A stretch of 64,000 nt of DNA, from assembly GCF_042654985.1 (NCBI RefSeq), contig NZ_JBHSMT010000005.1:186001-250000 (forward strand), in the 5' to 3' direction. Under the pieces are notes generated by a model. That model saw only the letters and a list, made by a program, of their open reading frames with translations. It did no database searches and had not been told where the DNA came from. Below, piece after piece: positions 8,734-15,981 of this stretch (position 1 is the first letter of the stretch; every line of letters begins with the position of its first letter). The stretch is from Paraherbaspirillum soli. Its GTDB lineage: Bacteria > Pseudomonadota > Gammaproteobacteria > Burkholderiales > Burkholderiaceae_D. A program made the position numbers and the translations under genes.

Positions 8734-9096
8734 ATGACCTACGAAGAATTCAATGCATTCTGTCAGTCGCTCCCGGCGGCGACGTACGTGGTCCAGTGGG
8801 GCGGCGCGCAGGTCTGGAAAGTGTGCGGCAAAGTGTTTGCGATTGGCGGGTGGGAAGTCGATGCCCCGAGTTTCACGTTCAAGGTCAGTGACGTATCGTA
8901 CGAGATTTTCAAGGATATGCCCGGCTTACGCCCCGCGCCATATTTCGCATCACGCGGCATGAAATGGATCCAACATTTCGCCCAACCTGGGCTGCCAGAC
9001 AGCGAATTGCAAGACTATATTCGCCTGTCGTATCAAATGGTCGCGCAAGGAGTGCCGAAGGCTAGGCGGATCGAATGCGGGCTGACCATCTCGTAA
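8734..9096 (+). CDS. YjbR / MmcQ-like protein (DUF419)
   Basis: The protein is 120 residues from the ATG at 8734. The frame is open back to 8644, but the family normally begins as MTYEEFNAFCQSLP does here. Further family marks are VQWGGAQVWKVCGKVFAIGG and the FKVSDVSYEIF and PYFASRGMKWIQ segments. This CyaY-like fold protein is thought to bind DNA through a double-wing arrangement; no enzyme activity is known. Chromosomal homologues are common, so it may be native rather than island cargo, although it lies between the two integrase tails. Confidence 0.75.
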   Translation: MTYEEFNAFCQSLPAATYVVQWGGAQVWKVCGKVFAIGGWEVDAPSFTFKVSDVSYEIFKDMPGLRPAPYFASRGMKWIQHFAQPGLPDSELQDYIRLSYQMVAQGVPKARRIECGLTIS

Positions 9097-9126
9097 AAGG
9101 TCAGGCGAACACCACAATACAAAGAC

Positions 9127-9285
9127 TGGCCAAAGGCCAGCCGACACCTTAATGCAAAGGCGGCTGACGACACATCGGACGATCGCGGAGATCAAGCTGC
9201 AAGCGATCTACTGGGTCATGACAATGTCAAAACGACGCGACGAGATTACCTCCGAAGAGGCAAGATTGTGGGGTCAACAAAGTAG
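9127..9285 (+). pseudogene. Integrase C-terminal remnant, copy 2
   Basis: In the frame from 9127 the sequence reads as the tail of a phage-type tyrosine recombinase. RHLNAKAADDTSD is followed by QAASDLLGHDNVKTTRRDY and LRRGKIVGSTK, then a stop. LLGHDNVKTT contains the second conserved histidine, and the Y of RRDY is the likely nucleophile. All upstream catalytic parts are missing. It ends about 90 bp before tRNA-Gly, the usual position of an integrase relative to its attachment site. Confidence 0.75.
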
Positions 9286-9299
9286 GGAATATTCAGTTT

Positions 9300-9317
9300 T
9301 TGCGGAGCGCTCCGCAA
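9300..9317. repeat. 18-bp perfect palindrome
   Basis: TTGCGGAGCGCTCCGCAA is its own reverse complement. It lies between the integrase tail and the tRNA promoter, and could be a recombination or regulator site, or part of a terminator. Confidence 0.4.
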
Positions 9318-9373
9318 TTCTCGTAAATCAAGATTCCCAGAAATAATTAAATTTAGTTTAAAATCAACGCCTT

Positions 9374-9447
9374 GCGGGTGTAGTTCAATGGTAGAACGAA
9401 AGCTTCCCAAGCTTTAGACGAGGGTTCGATCCCCTTCACCCGCTCCA
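9374..9447 (+). tRNA. glyT: tRNA-Gly (anticodon CCC)
   Basis: A full cloverleaf can be drawn. The acceptor stem is GCGGGTG with CACCCGC, and the D-loop is GTTCAATGGTAGAAC. The anticodon stem AAAGC/GCTTT encloses TTCCCAA, giving anticodon CCC. The T-arm is AGGGTTCGATCCCCT. The discriminator T and an encoded CCA end the gene. tRNA genes are common integration sites, which fits the integrase remnant just upstream. The gene symbol is by analogy with Escherichia coli. Confidence 0.95.
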
Positions 9448-9456
9448 GGTCATGAC

Positions 9457-9486
9457 CGGCACCGGCTTTTGAAGGTGCCGTTTTTA
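9457..9486 (+). terminator. Terminator after tRNA-Gly
   Basis: CGGCACC and GGTGCCG pair around a 10-nt loop, followed by TTTTTATTT. Confidence 0.75.
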
Positions 9487-9582
9487 TTTGTGCGGCAGCT
9501 GTCGTGCAATTGCGCGGCGCTACAATAGCGCTGCTTGCTCTAACAGTGTCCCAATCCGCTCCACCCTAACCGTCTATTCAGC

Positions 9583-10296
9583 ATGTCAGAAAACAAATCC
9601 GGCAAACCTCTTTTTTATGACCCGACCGAACACCGGATCCGCAGCTTTGTTACGCGCGCCGGTCGCTTGTCGACTGCGCAGGCGCGGGCGATCGAGGAAC
9701 TGGGGCCGCGCTTTTGCGTTCCGTACGACAAGGCTGCAGTCGATCTGGAGCAGGCTTTCGGGCGCAACGCGCCGACCATTCTGGAAATCGGCTTCGGCAT
9801 GGGGGAAACCTCGGCCAAGATTGCGGCCGGCATGCCGGAAAAGAATTTCCTCGGGGTCGAAGTCCATACGCCGGGAGTCGGCAGTTTGCTGAAACTGATC
9901 GGCGAGCAGCAACTGACCAATATGCGTCTGATCCAGCACGATGCGGTGGAAGTGCTAACCAATATGATCCAGCCCGGCGCATTGGCCGGCGCCCATGTGT
10001 TTTTCCCTGATCCATGGCATAAGGCGCGGCACAACAAGCGGCGTTTGATTCAGGGGCCGCTGGTCAGCTTGCTGGCTTCGCGTATCGCCCCGGGCGGCTA
10101 TCTGCATTGCGCGACCGATTGGCAGGAATATGCGGAACAGATGCTGGAAGTATTGAGCGCGGAGCCGTTGCTGAAAAACACCGCCGACACCTTTGCGCCG
10201 CGGCCCGACTATCGTCCCGTCACCAAATTTGAAAATCGCGGTTTGCGCCTCGGTCATGGCGTGTGGGATCTGGTGTTTACCCGCATCGCTGCCTGA
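9583..10296 (+). CDS. trmB: tRNA (guanine-N7)-methyltransferase
   Basis: It methylates G46 of tRNAs using S-adenosylmethionine. The protein is 237 residues, the usual size for TrmB. The SAM-binding glycine motif EIGFGMGETSAKIA lies near residues 66-79, and the family signature FFPDPWHKARHNKRRL near 144-160 contains the catalytic and tRNA-contacting residues. The C-terminal motif TKFENRGLRLGH is also typical. It follows the tRNA-Gly terminator by about 100 bp and precedes a TonB-like gene. Confidence 0.95.
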   Translation: MSENKSGKPLFYDPTEHRIRSFVTRAGRLSTAQARAIEELGPRFCVPYDKAAVDLEQAFGRNAPTILEIGFGMGETSAKIAAGMPEKNFLGVEVHTPGVGSLLKLIGEQQLTNMRLIQHDAVEVLTNMIQPGALAGAHVFFPDPWHKARHNKRRLIQGPLVSLLASRIAPGGYLHCATDWQEYAEQMLEVLSAEPLLKNTADTFAPRPDYRPVTKFENRGLRLGHGVWDLVFTRIAA

Positions 10297-10369
10297 TATC
10301 GCTTTCCGCTAGCAGCTACAAACTGCTCGGACTTGCGCTGAGGACGGCTATAGTGGTTTAATTGGCAAC

Positions 10370-11074
10370 ATGCCCATCCGCCCTAGCCTCCTTAACCATT
10401 ACCAGCGCAATCGCCTAGTATGGCTGGCCATCACGATGTCGGTGGTGCTGCATGCGTTCATGATTTACAGCGTACGTCATTTGAAGCCGCCCTCACGGCC
10501 ACCGGCTAGCACCGGCTCGGCGCTGATAGTGCATTTGCTGGCATTGCAGCCGCCAGTGCCGCAACAAGCTCCGGCGCCATCCCCAATACCGCATCAGAAT
10601 TCCGCAGTTGCCAAAAAGCAGCCTCCCGCCCGCGCTGCCGCATCCCGCAATCCAGCGCCCGCAACGGCGATCAGCGTTGCACCCACCGCCGCAAGCCCCG
10701 CACCAAGTGCAGCAGCGCCAACGCCGCCAGCCTCGACAAACCACTTATCCGCCAGGGACATAATAGACGCCGCCAGGCGCGATGTCGGCAGCATCGATCG
10801 CGAGCTGCGCCAGGCCCAAGCACCGTCGCATGCGCCTATCCCCCCTGCGTCGCCGCGCGGCGCGCAAGAAAAATTGGCAAGCGGTATCGCTGCCTCAGCG
10901 ATACCGCGCGGCACCACCATCGAAGATATAACCCGGCCAGATGGCCAGCGCGTGACCAAGGTGACTGGACCGGCCGGCACCTACTGCGTCACTCAGATTT
11001 CGGTCGGCAATAGCGCGGGCATGGACATCATGCAGCGCGGCGCGGGGTCACGCACCACCAACTGCGGCGACTGA
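10370..11074 (+). CDS. TonB-like proline-rich membrane-anchored protein
   Basis: This 234-residue protein has the layout of a TonB N-terminus. A short basic start is followed by one membrane segment (LVWLAITMSVVLHAFMIYSV, about residues 15-34) with a histidine inside, as in TonB. Residues about 60-130 are very rich in Pro and Ala and would span the periplasm. The C-terminal part (RVTKVTGPAGTYCVTQISV, with two cysteines) is shorter than a TonB receptor-contacting domain and does not match it clearly. No exbB or exbD lies nearby. It may be a periplasm-spanning protein of unknown role. Its stop codon is followed after 2 nt by the hairpin repeat at 11077. Confidence 0.65.
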   Translation: MPIRPSLLNHYQRNRLVWLAITMSVVLHAFMIYSVRHLKPPSRPPASTGSALIVHLLALQPPVPQQAPAPSPIPHQNSAVAKKQPPARAAASRNPAPATAISVAPTAASPAPSAAAPTPPASTNHLSARDIIDAARRDVGSIDRELRQAQAPSHAPIPPASPRGAQEKLASGIAASAIPRGTTIEDITRPDGQRVTKVTGPAGTYCVTQISVGNSAGMDIMQRGAGSRTTNCGD

Positions 11075-11076
11075 CA

Positions 11077-11218
11077 GGCACCTCGAGAAACCTACTGCAG
11101 GGTTTGGCAAGCCCGCCAATCTCAGGGCTGCAGGGGTGACACATTCGTCGCCGTACCTCCGTACGGCTGTGCTTCTCGCCCCGACCTTGAACCGCTCGCT
11201 ACGGTTTTTCGAGGTGCC
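11077..11218. repeat. Intergenic hairpin repeat, copy A
   Basis: This 142-nt element has 16-nt ends that pair with each other (GGCACCTCGAGAAACC with GGTTTTTCGAGGTGCC, one G-U pair). It encloses a core shared with copy B at 26746-26866. The best-conserved part is CCGTACCTCCGTACGGCT followed by GCTTCTCGCCCCGACCTTG and CCGCTCGCTAC. The core itself contains a small hairpin (CCGTAC/GTACGG). Confidence 0.8.
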
Positions 11219-11270
11219 CTAACGTCGAATAGGCTCGCTATTGCGCGCCGCCATTCGGTACAATCCCGGG

Positions 11271-12242
11271 ATGTTGTCCGAATTCGACCTGATCTCCCGT
11301 TATTTCACTCGCGCGCCGCGCAGCAATATCGACCATATTGCGCTCGGCGTCGGCGACGACTGCGCGCTGCTGATGCCGGCAGCGGGTACCCAACTGGCCA
11401 TCTCGACCGACATGCTGGTCGAGGGACGGCACTTTTTCCCCGATGCCGAGCCGTTTGCGCTGGGCCATAAATGTCTGGCGGTCAATCTGTCCGATCTGGC
11501 GGCGATGGGTGCGCGGCCGCTGGCGTTTACGCTGGCGCTGGCCTTGCCGGAAGCGCGTGAGGAATGGCTGAAACCGTTCTCGACCGGCTTATTGGCGCTG
11601 GCCGATCTGCACCAATGCGAACTGATAGGCGGCGACACCACCAAGGGGCCGCTGAATATCTGTATTACCGTGTTTGGCGAAACCTTGCCGGGGCAGGCTT
11701 TGCGACGCGATGCGGCGCAGCCGGGCGACGATATCTGGATCTCCGGCACGCTGGGCGATGCGCGTCTGGCGCTGGCGGCTTATCGCAATGAACTGGTGCT
11801 GGATGCGGCCAGCCATGCGCAGGCTGCCAGCCGCATGCATCAGCCGACGCCGCGCGTGGCGCTGGGCATGGCCTTGCGCGGCATCGCCCATGCGGCGATC
11901 GACATTTCGGACGGCCTGGTCGGCGATCTGGGACATATTCTGAAGCGCTCCGGGGTTGGCGCCACGCTGGCGGTCGACAGCCTGCCTGCGGGTACCGTGC
12001 TGAGCCGGCAGCCGCAAGCGATCCGGCGCCGCTTCACACTGGCGGGCGGCGATGATTATGAATTATGTTTTACCGCTGCCAGCGCCAACCGCGCCGCAGT
12101 GCAAGCCGCAGCGCAGTCCGCCACCATCGGCGTGACGCGGATCGGCACGATTGACGCCAAGTCCGGTCTGCGGCTGCATGATGCGAACGACGCGGCGCTC
12201 GACTTGCAACTCACTTCTTTTGATCACTTTCGCTCGACATGA
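11271..12242 (+). CDS. thiL: Thiamine-monophosphate kinase
   Basis: It phosphorylates thiamine monophosphate to thiamine diphosphate, the last step of cofactor synthesis. The protein is 323 residues from the ATG at 11271; an upstream TTG at 11241 is unlikely. The order of motifs is that of the PurM-like kinase family: MLSEFDLISRYF, then GVGDDCALL (metal and nucleotide), AISTDMLVEGRHF, KCLAVNLSDLAAMGARP and the C-terminal GGDDYELCF. The stop overlaps the pgpA start (ATGA), so the two are translated as a pair. I see no TPP riboswitch upstream. Confidence 0.95.
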   Translation: MLSEFDLISRYFTRAPRSNIDHIALGVGDDCALLMPAAGTQLAISTDMLVEGRHFFPDAEPFALGHKCLAVNLSDLAAMGARPLAFTLALALPEAREEWLKPFSTGLLALADLHQCELIGGDTTKGPLNICITVFGETLPGQALRRDAAQPGDDIWISGTLGDARLALAAYRNELVLDAASHAQAASRMHQPTPRVALGMALRGIAHAAIDISDGLVGDLGHILKRSGVGATLAVDSLPAGTVLSRQPQAIRRRFTLAGGDDYELCFTAASANRAAVQAAAQSATIGVTRIGTIDAKSGLRLHDANDAALDLQLTSFDHFRST

Positions 12243-12766
12243 CCACACAGGCACCACACCACTCTGAAGGCCCGATGAAAAAAGCCAACGCCAGCTTCAT
12301 GTTGTCGCACCCGGCGCATTTGATTGCACAAGGTTTCGGCAGCGGCCTGTCGCCGATCATGCCCGGCACCTTCGGCACTTTGTTTGGTTGGCTGTCATAT
12401 GTGGTGCTGACGCTGCGCTGGCCGCAATTTTTCTCGCCGCTGAATTGGCTGGTGATCGCCGCCGCCGGTTTTGTCGTCGGCATCTGGGCCTGCCAGCGCA
12501 CCGGCCATGACCTCGGCGCGCCGGATCACGGCAGCATGGTTTGGGATGAGATTATTGCGTTCTGGCTGGTGTTGGCATTTGTCACGCCGTCGACCTTGCG
12601 GGCGCAATTCGCGGCGTTTATCGTGTTCCGCTTTTTCGACATGGTCAAACCGCCGCCGATCGCTTACTTCGACCGCCATTTCAAGGGCGGCTTCGGGGTC
12701 ATGTGGGATGACATCGTGGCGGCGTTTTATACCCTGCTGGCCCTGGCATTCTGGCGGATCATGTAA
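12239..12766 (+). CDS. pgpA: Phosphatidylglycerophosphatase A
   Basis: It removes phosphate from phosphatidylglycerol phosphate in the inner membrane. The protein is 175 residues with the PgpA signature GLSPIMPGTFGTLFGWL, the acidic DHGSMVWDEIIAFW and the helix FRFFDMVKPPP. Membrane segments fall at about residues 45-80, 100-125 and 150-172. It overlaps thiL by 4 nt. The thiL-pgpA pair is common in proteobacteria. Confidence 0.93.
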   Translation: MTTQAPHHSEGPMKKANASFMLSHPAHLIAQGFGSGLSPIMPGTFGTLFGWLSYVVLTLRWPQFFSPLNWLVIAAAGFVVGIWACQRTGHDLGAPDHGSMVWDEIIAFWLVLAFVTPSTLRAQFAAFIVFRFFDMVKPPPIAYFDRHFKGGFGVMWDDIVAAFYTLLALAFWRIM

Positions 12767-12844
12767 CCGGCTCGCCACCGATTGCATCTGCTTACAAGCG
12801 GTGGCAGTATGTGCTGACCGACCAGATAAATCAGGAGCGCAGAC

Positions 12845-13372
12845 ATGGACCCAAGCACCAACGCTGAAGAAACCGTCGACCAAATGATGGAGCTCGCCGA
12901 AAGTATCGGTCGCGCTTTGCAAACCAAAGGCTGGTTTCTTTCCACCGCCGAATCTTGTACCGGCGGCGGCGTGGCGCAAGCCATCACTGAAATCGCCGGC
13001 TCGTCGGAATGGTTCGACTGCGGCTTCGTGACCTATTCCAACGTTTCCAAAACCGAATTGCTGGATATCCCGGAAGCGCTGATCGCCCAGCATGGCAGCG
13101 TCAGCGAAGAAATCGCTGCGGCCATGGCCGAAGGCGCGCTCGCCAACAGTAGCGCCGACATCACCGTATCCACCACCGGCATCGCCGGACCGGGCGGCGC
13201 GGTACCGGGCAAACCGGTCGGCACCGTCTGCTTCGGCTGGTCTGTCAGCCATCACTCCGGCCATGAAACACATACCGAACGACTGGTTTTCCATGGCGAC
13301 CGGCATGCGGTGCGGGAGCAGACCGTGCTGCATGCGTTGCAAGGCTTGTTGCGGCTGTTAAAAACCGATTAG
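12845..13372 (+). CDS. pncC: Nicotinamide-nucleotide amidase (CinA C-terminal family)
   Basis: It deamidates nicotinamide mononucleotide to nicotinate mononucleotide in NAD recycling. The protein is 175 residues and covers only the amidase domain, without the N-terminal molybdopterin-like domain of full CinA. Key motifs are STAESCTGGG (with the catalytic Ser), VTYSNVSK and TGIAGPGGAVPGKPVGTV. The start is supported by AGGAG 8 nt upstream. It follows pgpA by 78 bp in the same direction and is convergent with pyrF across a REP-like palindrome. Confidence 0.92.
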   Translation: MDPSTNAEETVDQMMELAESIGRALQTKGWFLSTAESCTGGGVAQAITEIAGSSEWFDCGFVTYSNVSKTELLDIPEALIAQHGSVSEEIAAAMAEGALANSSADITVSTTGIAGPGGAVPGKPVGTVCFGWSVSHHSGHETHTERLVFHGDRHAVREQTVLHALQGLLRLLKTD

Positions 13373-13398
13373 CCGCAACGGTATGTACTCCGTAGTTC

Positions 13399-13460
13399 GT
13401 TAAAGGGGTCAGAGTAATTTTCGACGATAAAACCATCGAAAAAACTCTGCCCCCTTTAAC
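13399..13460. repeat. REP-like palindrome between pncC and pyrF
   Basis: GTTAAAGGGGTCAGAGT pairs with ACTCTGCCCCCTTTAAC (one mismatch), and an inner TTTTCGA/TCGAAAA stem extends the fold. The GGGGTCAGAGT core resembles REP sequences mobilised by REP-associated transposases in proteobacteria. Placed between convergent genes, it may also end transcription of both. Confidence 0.6.
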
Positions 13461-13501
13461 TATTTCGCCGCAATTTCCAGCGCAACTCTAGCTAGTCGAT
13501 A

Positions 13502-14329
13502 TCAAGTACGGAAGCGATTGATCGCGTCGCGTGTCTCCAGCGCCACGCGTTGTGCCGCTTGGGCAAAATCTTCAGCGGCGGCCTGATCCGGCTTGGCATA
13601 CAAAATCGCCCGCGACGAATTGATCATCATGCCGCTGCCGTTGGCGGTTCTGCCGGCCAGCACGGTCGCCTGAACATCTCCGCCCTGGGCCCCGACACCC
13701 GGCACCAGCAGCGGCATATCGCCAACGATGCTGCGTACCTGCGCCAGTTCTTGCGGGAACGTGGCGCCGACCACCAGGCCGCACTGGCCGTTGGTATTCC
13801 ATTTCTCCGCCACCAGACGGGCCACGTGCTGATACAGCGGCACGCCGTCGACCGTCAAAAACTGCAAATCGGAACCGCCCGGGTTGGAGGTACGGCACAG
13901 CACGATGGTGCCGCGGTCCTTCCACTCCAGATACGGCGCCACCGAGTCGAATCCCATGTACGGATTGACCGTCACCGCATCGGCGCCGTAGCGCTCGAAC
14001 GCTTCGCGCGCGTATTGCTCTGCAGTGGCGCCGATATCGCCGCGCTTGGCGTCCATCACGATCGGTATGTGCGGATAGTTTTCGCGCAAATACAGGCAAA
14101 TCGCTTCCAGCTGATCTTCTGCCCGCAGCGCTGAAAAATAGGCGATTTGCGGCTTGAAGGCGCAGGCAGTGGCGGCGGTGGCGTCGATGATGGCCTTGCA
14201 AAAGGCAAAGATGGCGTCCGGCTGCTGCTGCAAATGCGGCGGAAGTTTTGCAATATCGGGATCAAGCCCGACGCACAGCAGTGAGTTGTTGGCGGTCCAG
14301 GCGGCGGATAATTTCTCGATGAAAGTCAC
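13502..14329 (-). CDS. pyrF: Orotidine 5'-phosphate decarboxylase
   Basis: It makes UMP from OMP, the last step of pyrimidine synthesis. The protein is 275 residues and belongs to the longer type 2 family. FVGLDPD-type start LLCVGLDPDIAKLP, the catalytic motif DAKRGDIGATAEQYA (the Lys and Asp residues that form the charge network) and the phosphate-binding end VPGVGAQGGD are all present. The start is a GTG with GAGG 7 nt upstream. It is divergent from lemA. Confidence 0.95.
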   Translation of the reverse strand: MTFIEKLSAAWTANNSLLCVGLDPDIAKLPPHLQQQPDAIFAFCKAIIDATAATACAFKPQIAYFSALRAEDQLEAICLYLRENYPHIPIVMDAKRGDIGATAEQYAREAFERYGADAVTVNPYMGFDSVAPYLEWKDRGTIVLCRTSNPGGSDLQFLTVDGVPLYQHVARLVAEKWNTNGQCGLVVGATFPQELAQVRSIVGDMPLLVPGVGAQGGDVQATVLAGRTANGSGMMINSSRAILYAKPDQAAAEDFAQAAQRVALETRDAINRFRT

Positions 14330-14429
14330 GGTAAAACCTCAGTAAGACGAACCCTGCATTGTAACTTGCGGCGCTGTCAATAGTTTGCTAACGTGCGCCA
14401 CGATTGTTTCTTTTTATCAGGATTGCTTA

Positions 14430-15029
14430 ATGAAAACTTATTTTAAATGGCTGGCAATTGCCGCCTTCGCCTCGCTACTCAGCGCTTGCGGTTATAACGA
14501 TTTCCAGAGCAAGGATGAAGCGGTCAAGGCCGCCTGGGGCGAAGTGATCAACCAATATCAGGGGCGGGCCGACCTGGTGCCTAAAATTGCGCAGATCGTG
14601 AAAGCTTATGCGGTCCACGAAGAAGGTACTTTCGAGGCGGTCACCAAGGCGCGCTCGGCGGCCACCAGTTTCCAGATCACGCCGGAGGTGCTGACCAATC
14701 CGGAAGCATTCAATAAATTCCAGCAAGTGCAGGGCGAACTGTCGTCGGCGTTGTCGCGCCTGATGGCGGTGTCCGAGAATTACCCGCAGCTGAAAGCCGA
14801 CGGCCTGTATCGCGATGCCCAATCGCAACTGGAAGGCATCGAAAACCGCATCAAGGTTGCGCGTAATCGTTACATCGTGGCGGTCCGGGATTATAACGTG
14901 CTGGCACGCAGCTTCCCGACCAACCTGACGGCCAAGGCGATGGATTACGCGGTCAAGCCATCTTTCACGGTGGATAACGAAAAAGCCATTTCGACCTCGC
15001 CCGAAGTGGATTTCGGCGGCAAGAAATAA
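14430..15029 (+). CDS. lemA: LemA family lipoprotein
   Basis: This is a 199-residue membrane-anchored protein. The ATG at 14430 follows AGGA and yields a lipoprotein signal (KWLAIAAFASLLSAC) with C19 as the lipid site. The LemA domain follows: a long helical bundle containing DEAVKAAWGEVINQYQGRADLVP and ENRIKVARNRYIVAVRDYN. LemA proteins are common but their function is unsettled. The stop overlaps the start of the TPM-domain gene (TAATG), and this pairing recurs in many bacteria. Confidence 0.92.
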   Translation: MKTYFKWLAIAAFASLLSACGYNDFQSKDEAVKAAWGEVINQYQGRADLVPKIAQIVKAYAVHEEGTFEAVTKARSAATSFQITPEVLTNPEAFNKFQQVQGELSSALSRLMAVSENYPQLKADGLYRDAQSQLEGIENRIKVARNRYIVAVRDYNVLARSFPTNLTAKAMDYAVKPSFTVDNEKAISTSPEVDFGGKK

Positions 15030-15934
15030 TGCCCCACGCTGCACCGGCATCGCTTCCTCGGGCGCGGCATGACTTGTTGCGCCTGGCGCTGGCATGGTGG
15101 CTGGCGCTGCTAGCGCTGTGCGCGATGCCGGCCGGTGCGCAAGCACTGGCGGCCCAGGTGCAAGTGCCGCCGTTGCATGCGCACGTCACCGACCTGGCCG
15201 GCATGCTCCAGCCCGGGCAGCGCAGTACGCTGGAACATGTATTGGCCGAATACGAAGCACGCAGCGGCAGCCAGATCGCGATTCTATTGATCAGCAAAAC
15301 CGAGCCGGAGGGCATCGAGGATTACGCCATCCGTGTCGCCGATGCCTGGAAAGTCGGCCGCAAGGGGATAGACGACGGCGTCATCCTGATCGTCGCCAAA
15401 GACAATCCCAAGGCCTTGCGCCGCATGATGATCGCCACCGGGCGCGGGGTTCAGGGCAGCTTGACCGATGCCCAATCGAAGCGGGTACTGCAAGACGTCA
15501 TCGCCCCGTACTTCGTCAAAAGCGATTATTACGGCGGGTTGACAGCCGGCGTCTCGGCCATCATGCCGCTGCTGGCACAGGAACATTTTGCCGCTCCTAC
15601 CCGCAACCCGGAGCGGCAACATGCGCCCACCCCCGGCTGGTTTATCGCCCTGGTGTCAGCGTTCTTGCTGCTTTTTGGCTTCGCTGGATGGGCCGCCATC
15701 GTGTCGCGCAGGCGAAGTGCTCGCGCCAAAGTGCGCGGCGGCAGCACCAAGGCTCGTGGTGGCAGGGGTAATGGCAGTTCACTTGACAACAACACCAGGG
15801 ACACCACCAACGGCTTCGTTCTTGGCAGCCTGTCAAGCTCAGGCGGCGGCGATAGCGGCAGCTCTGGCGGTGGCGGCGGACTTTCCGGCGACGGCGGCAG
15901 TTTCGACGGCGGCGGTGCGTCGGGAGACTGGTGA
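15029..15934 (+). CDS. TPM-domain membrane protein (YgcG-like)
   Basis: This 301-residue protein has an N-terminal signal segment (residues about 17-38) and a periplasmic TPM domain (about 48-180) with VTDLAGMLQPGQRSTLEHVL and GSQIAILLISKTEPEGIEDYAIRV. A membrane segment (WFIALVSAFLLLFGFAGWAA, about 207-226) and a basic patch come next, then a Gly/Ser-rich tail ending FDGGGASGDW. The TPM fold has been linked to photosystem repair in plants and phosphatase-like activity, but the bacterial role is unknown. It is translationally coupled to lemA. Confidence 0.88.
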   Translation: MPHAAPASLPRARHDLLRLALAWWLALLALCAMPAGAQALAAQVQVPPLHAHVTDLAGMLQPGQRSTLEHVLAEYEARSGSQIAILLISKTEPEGIEDYAIRVADAWKVGRKGIDDGVILIVAKDNPKALRRMMIATGRGVQGSLTDAQSKRVLQDVIAPYFVKSDYYGGLTAGVSAIMPLLAQEHFAAPTRNPERQHAPTPGWFIALVSAFLLLFGFAGWAAIVSRRRSARAKVRGGSTKARGGRGNGSSLDNNTRDTTNGFVLGSLSSSGGGDSGSSGGGGGLSGDGGSFDGGGASGDW

Positions 15935-15949
15935 TGGAGAAAGCCTAGG

Positions 15950-15973
15950 GCCGGTCAGCATTTGCCGACCGGC
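15950..15973. terminator. Hairpin between convergent genes
   Basis: GCCGGTC and GACCGGC form a 7-bp stem between the TPM gene and dacB. No T-tract follows, so termination strength is doubtful. Confidence 0.4.
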
Positions 15974-15981
15974 GGTCAAGC

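Noticed and set aside
9152..9346. 64-codon ORF before tRNA-Gly
   Set aside because: It is in a different frame from the integrase tail that explains this DNA.
7099..9447. Direct repeat of the tRNA-Gly 3' end marking the other attachment site
   Set aside because: I looked for the last 15-18 bases of the tRNA around 7.0-7.7 kb and did not find a copy.
11219..11270. TPP riboswitch before thiL
   Set aside because: Only about 50 nt separate the hairpin repeat from the start, and no thi-box motif is visible.
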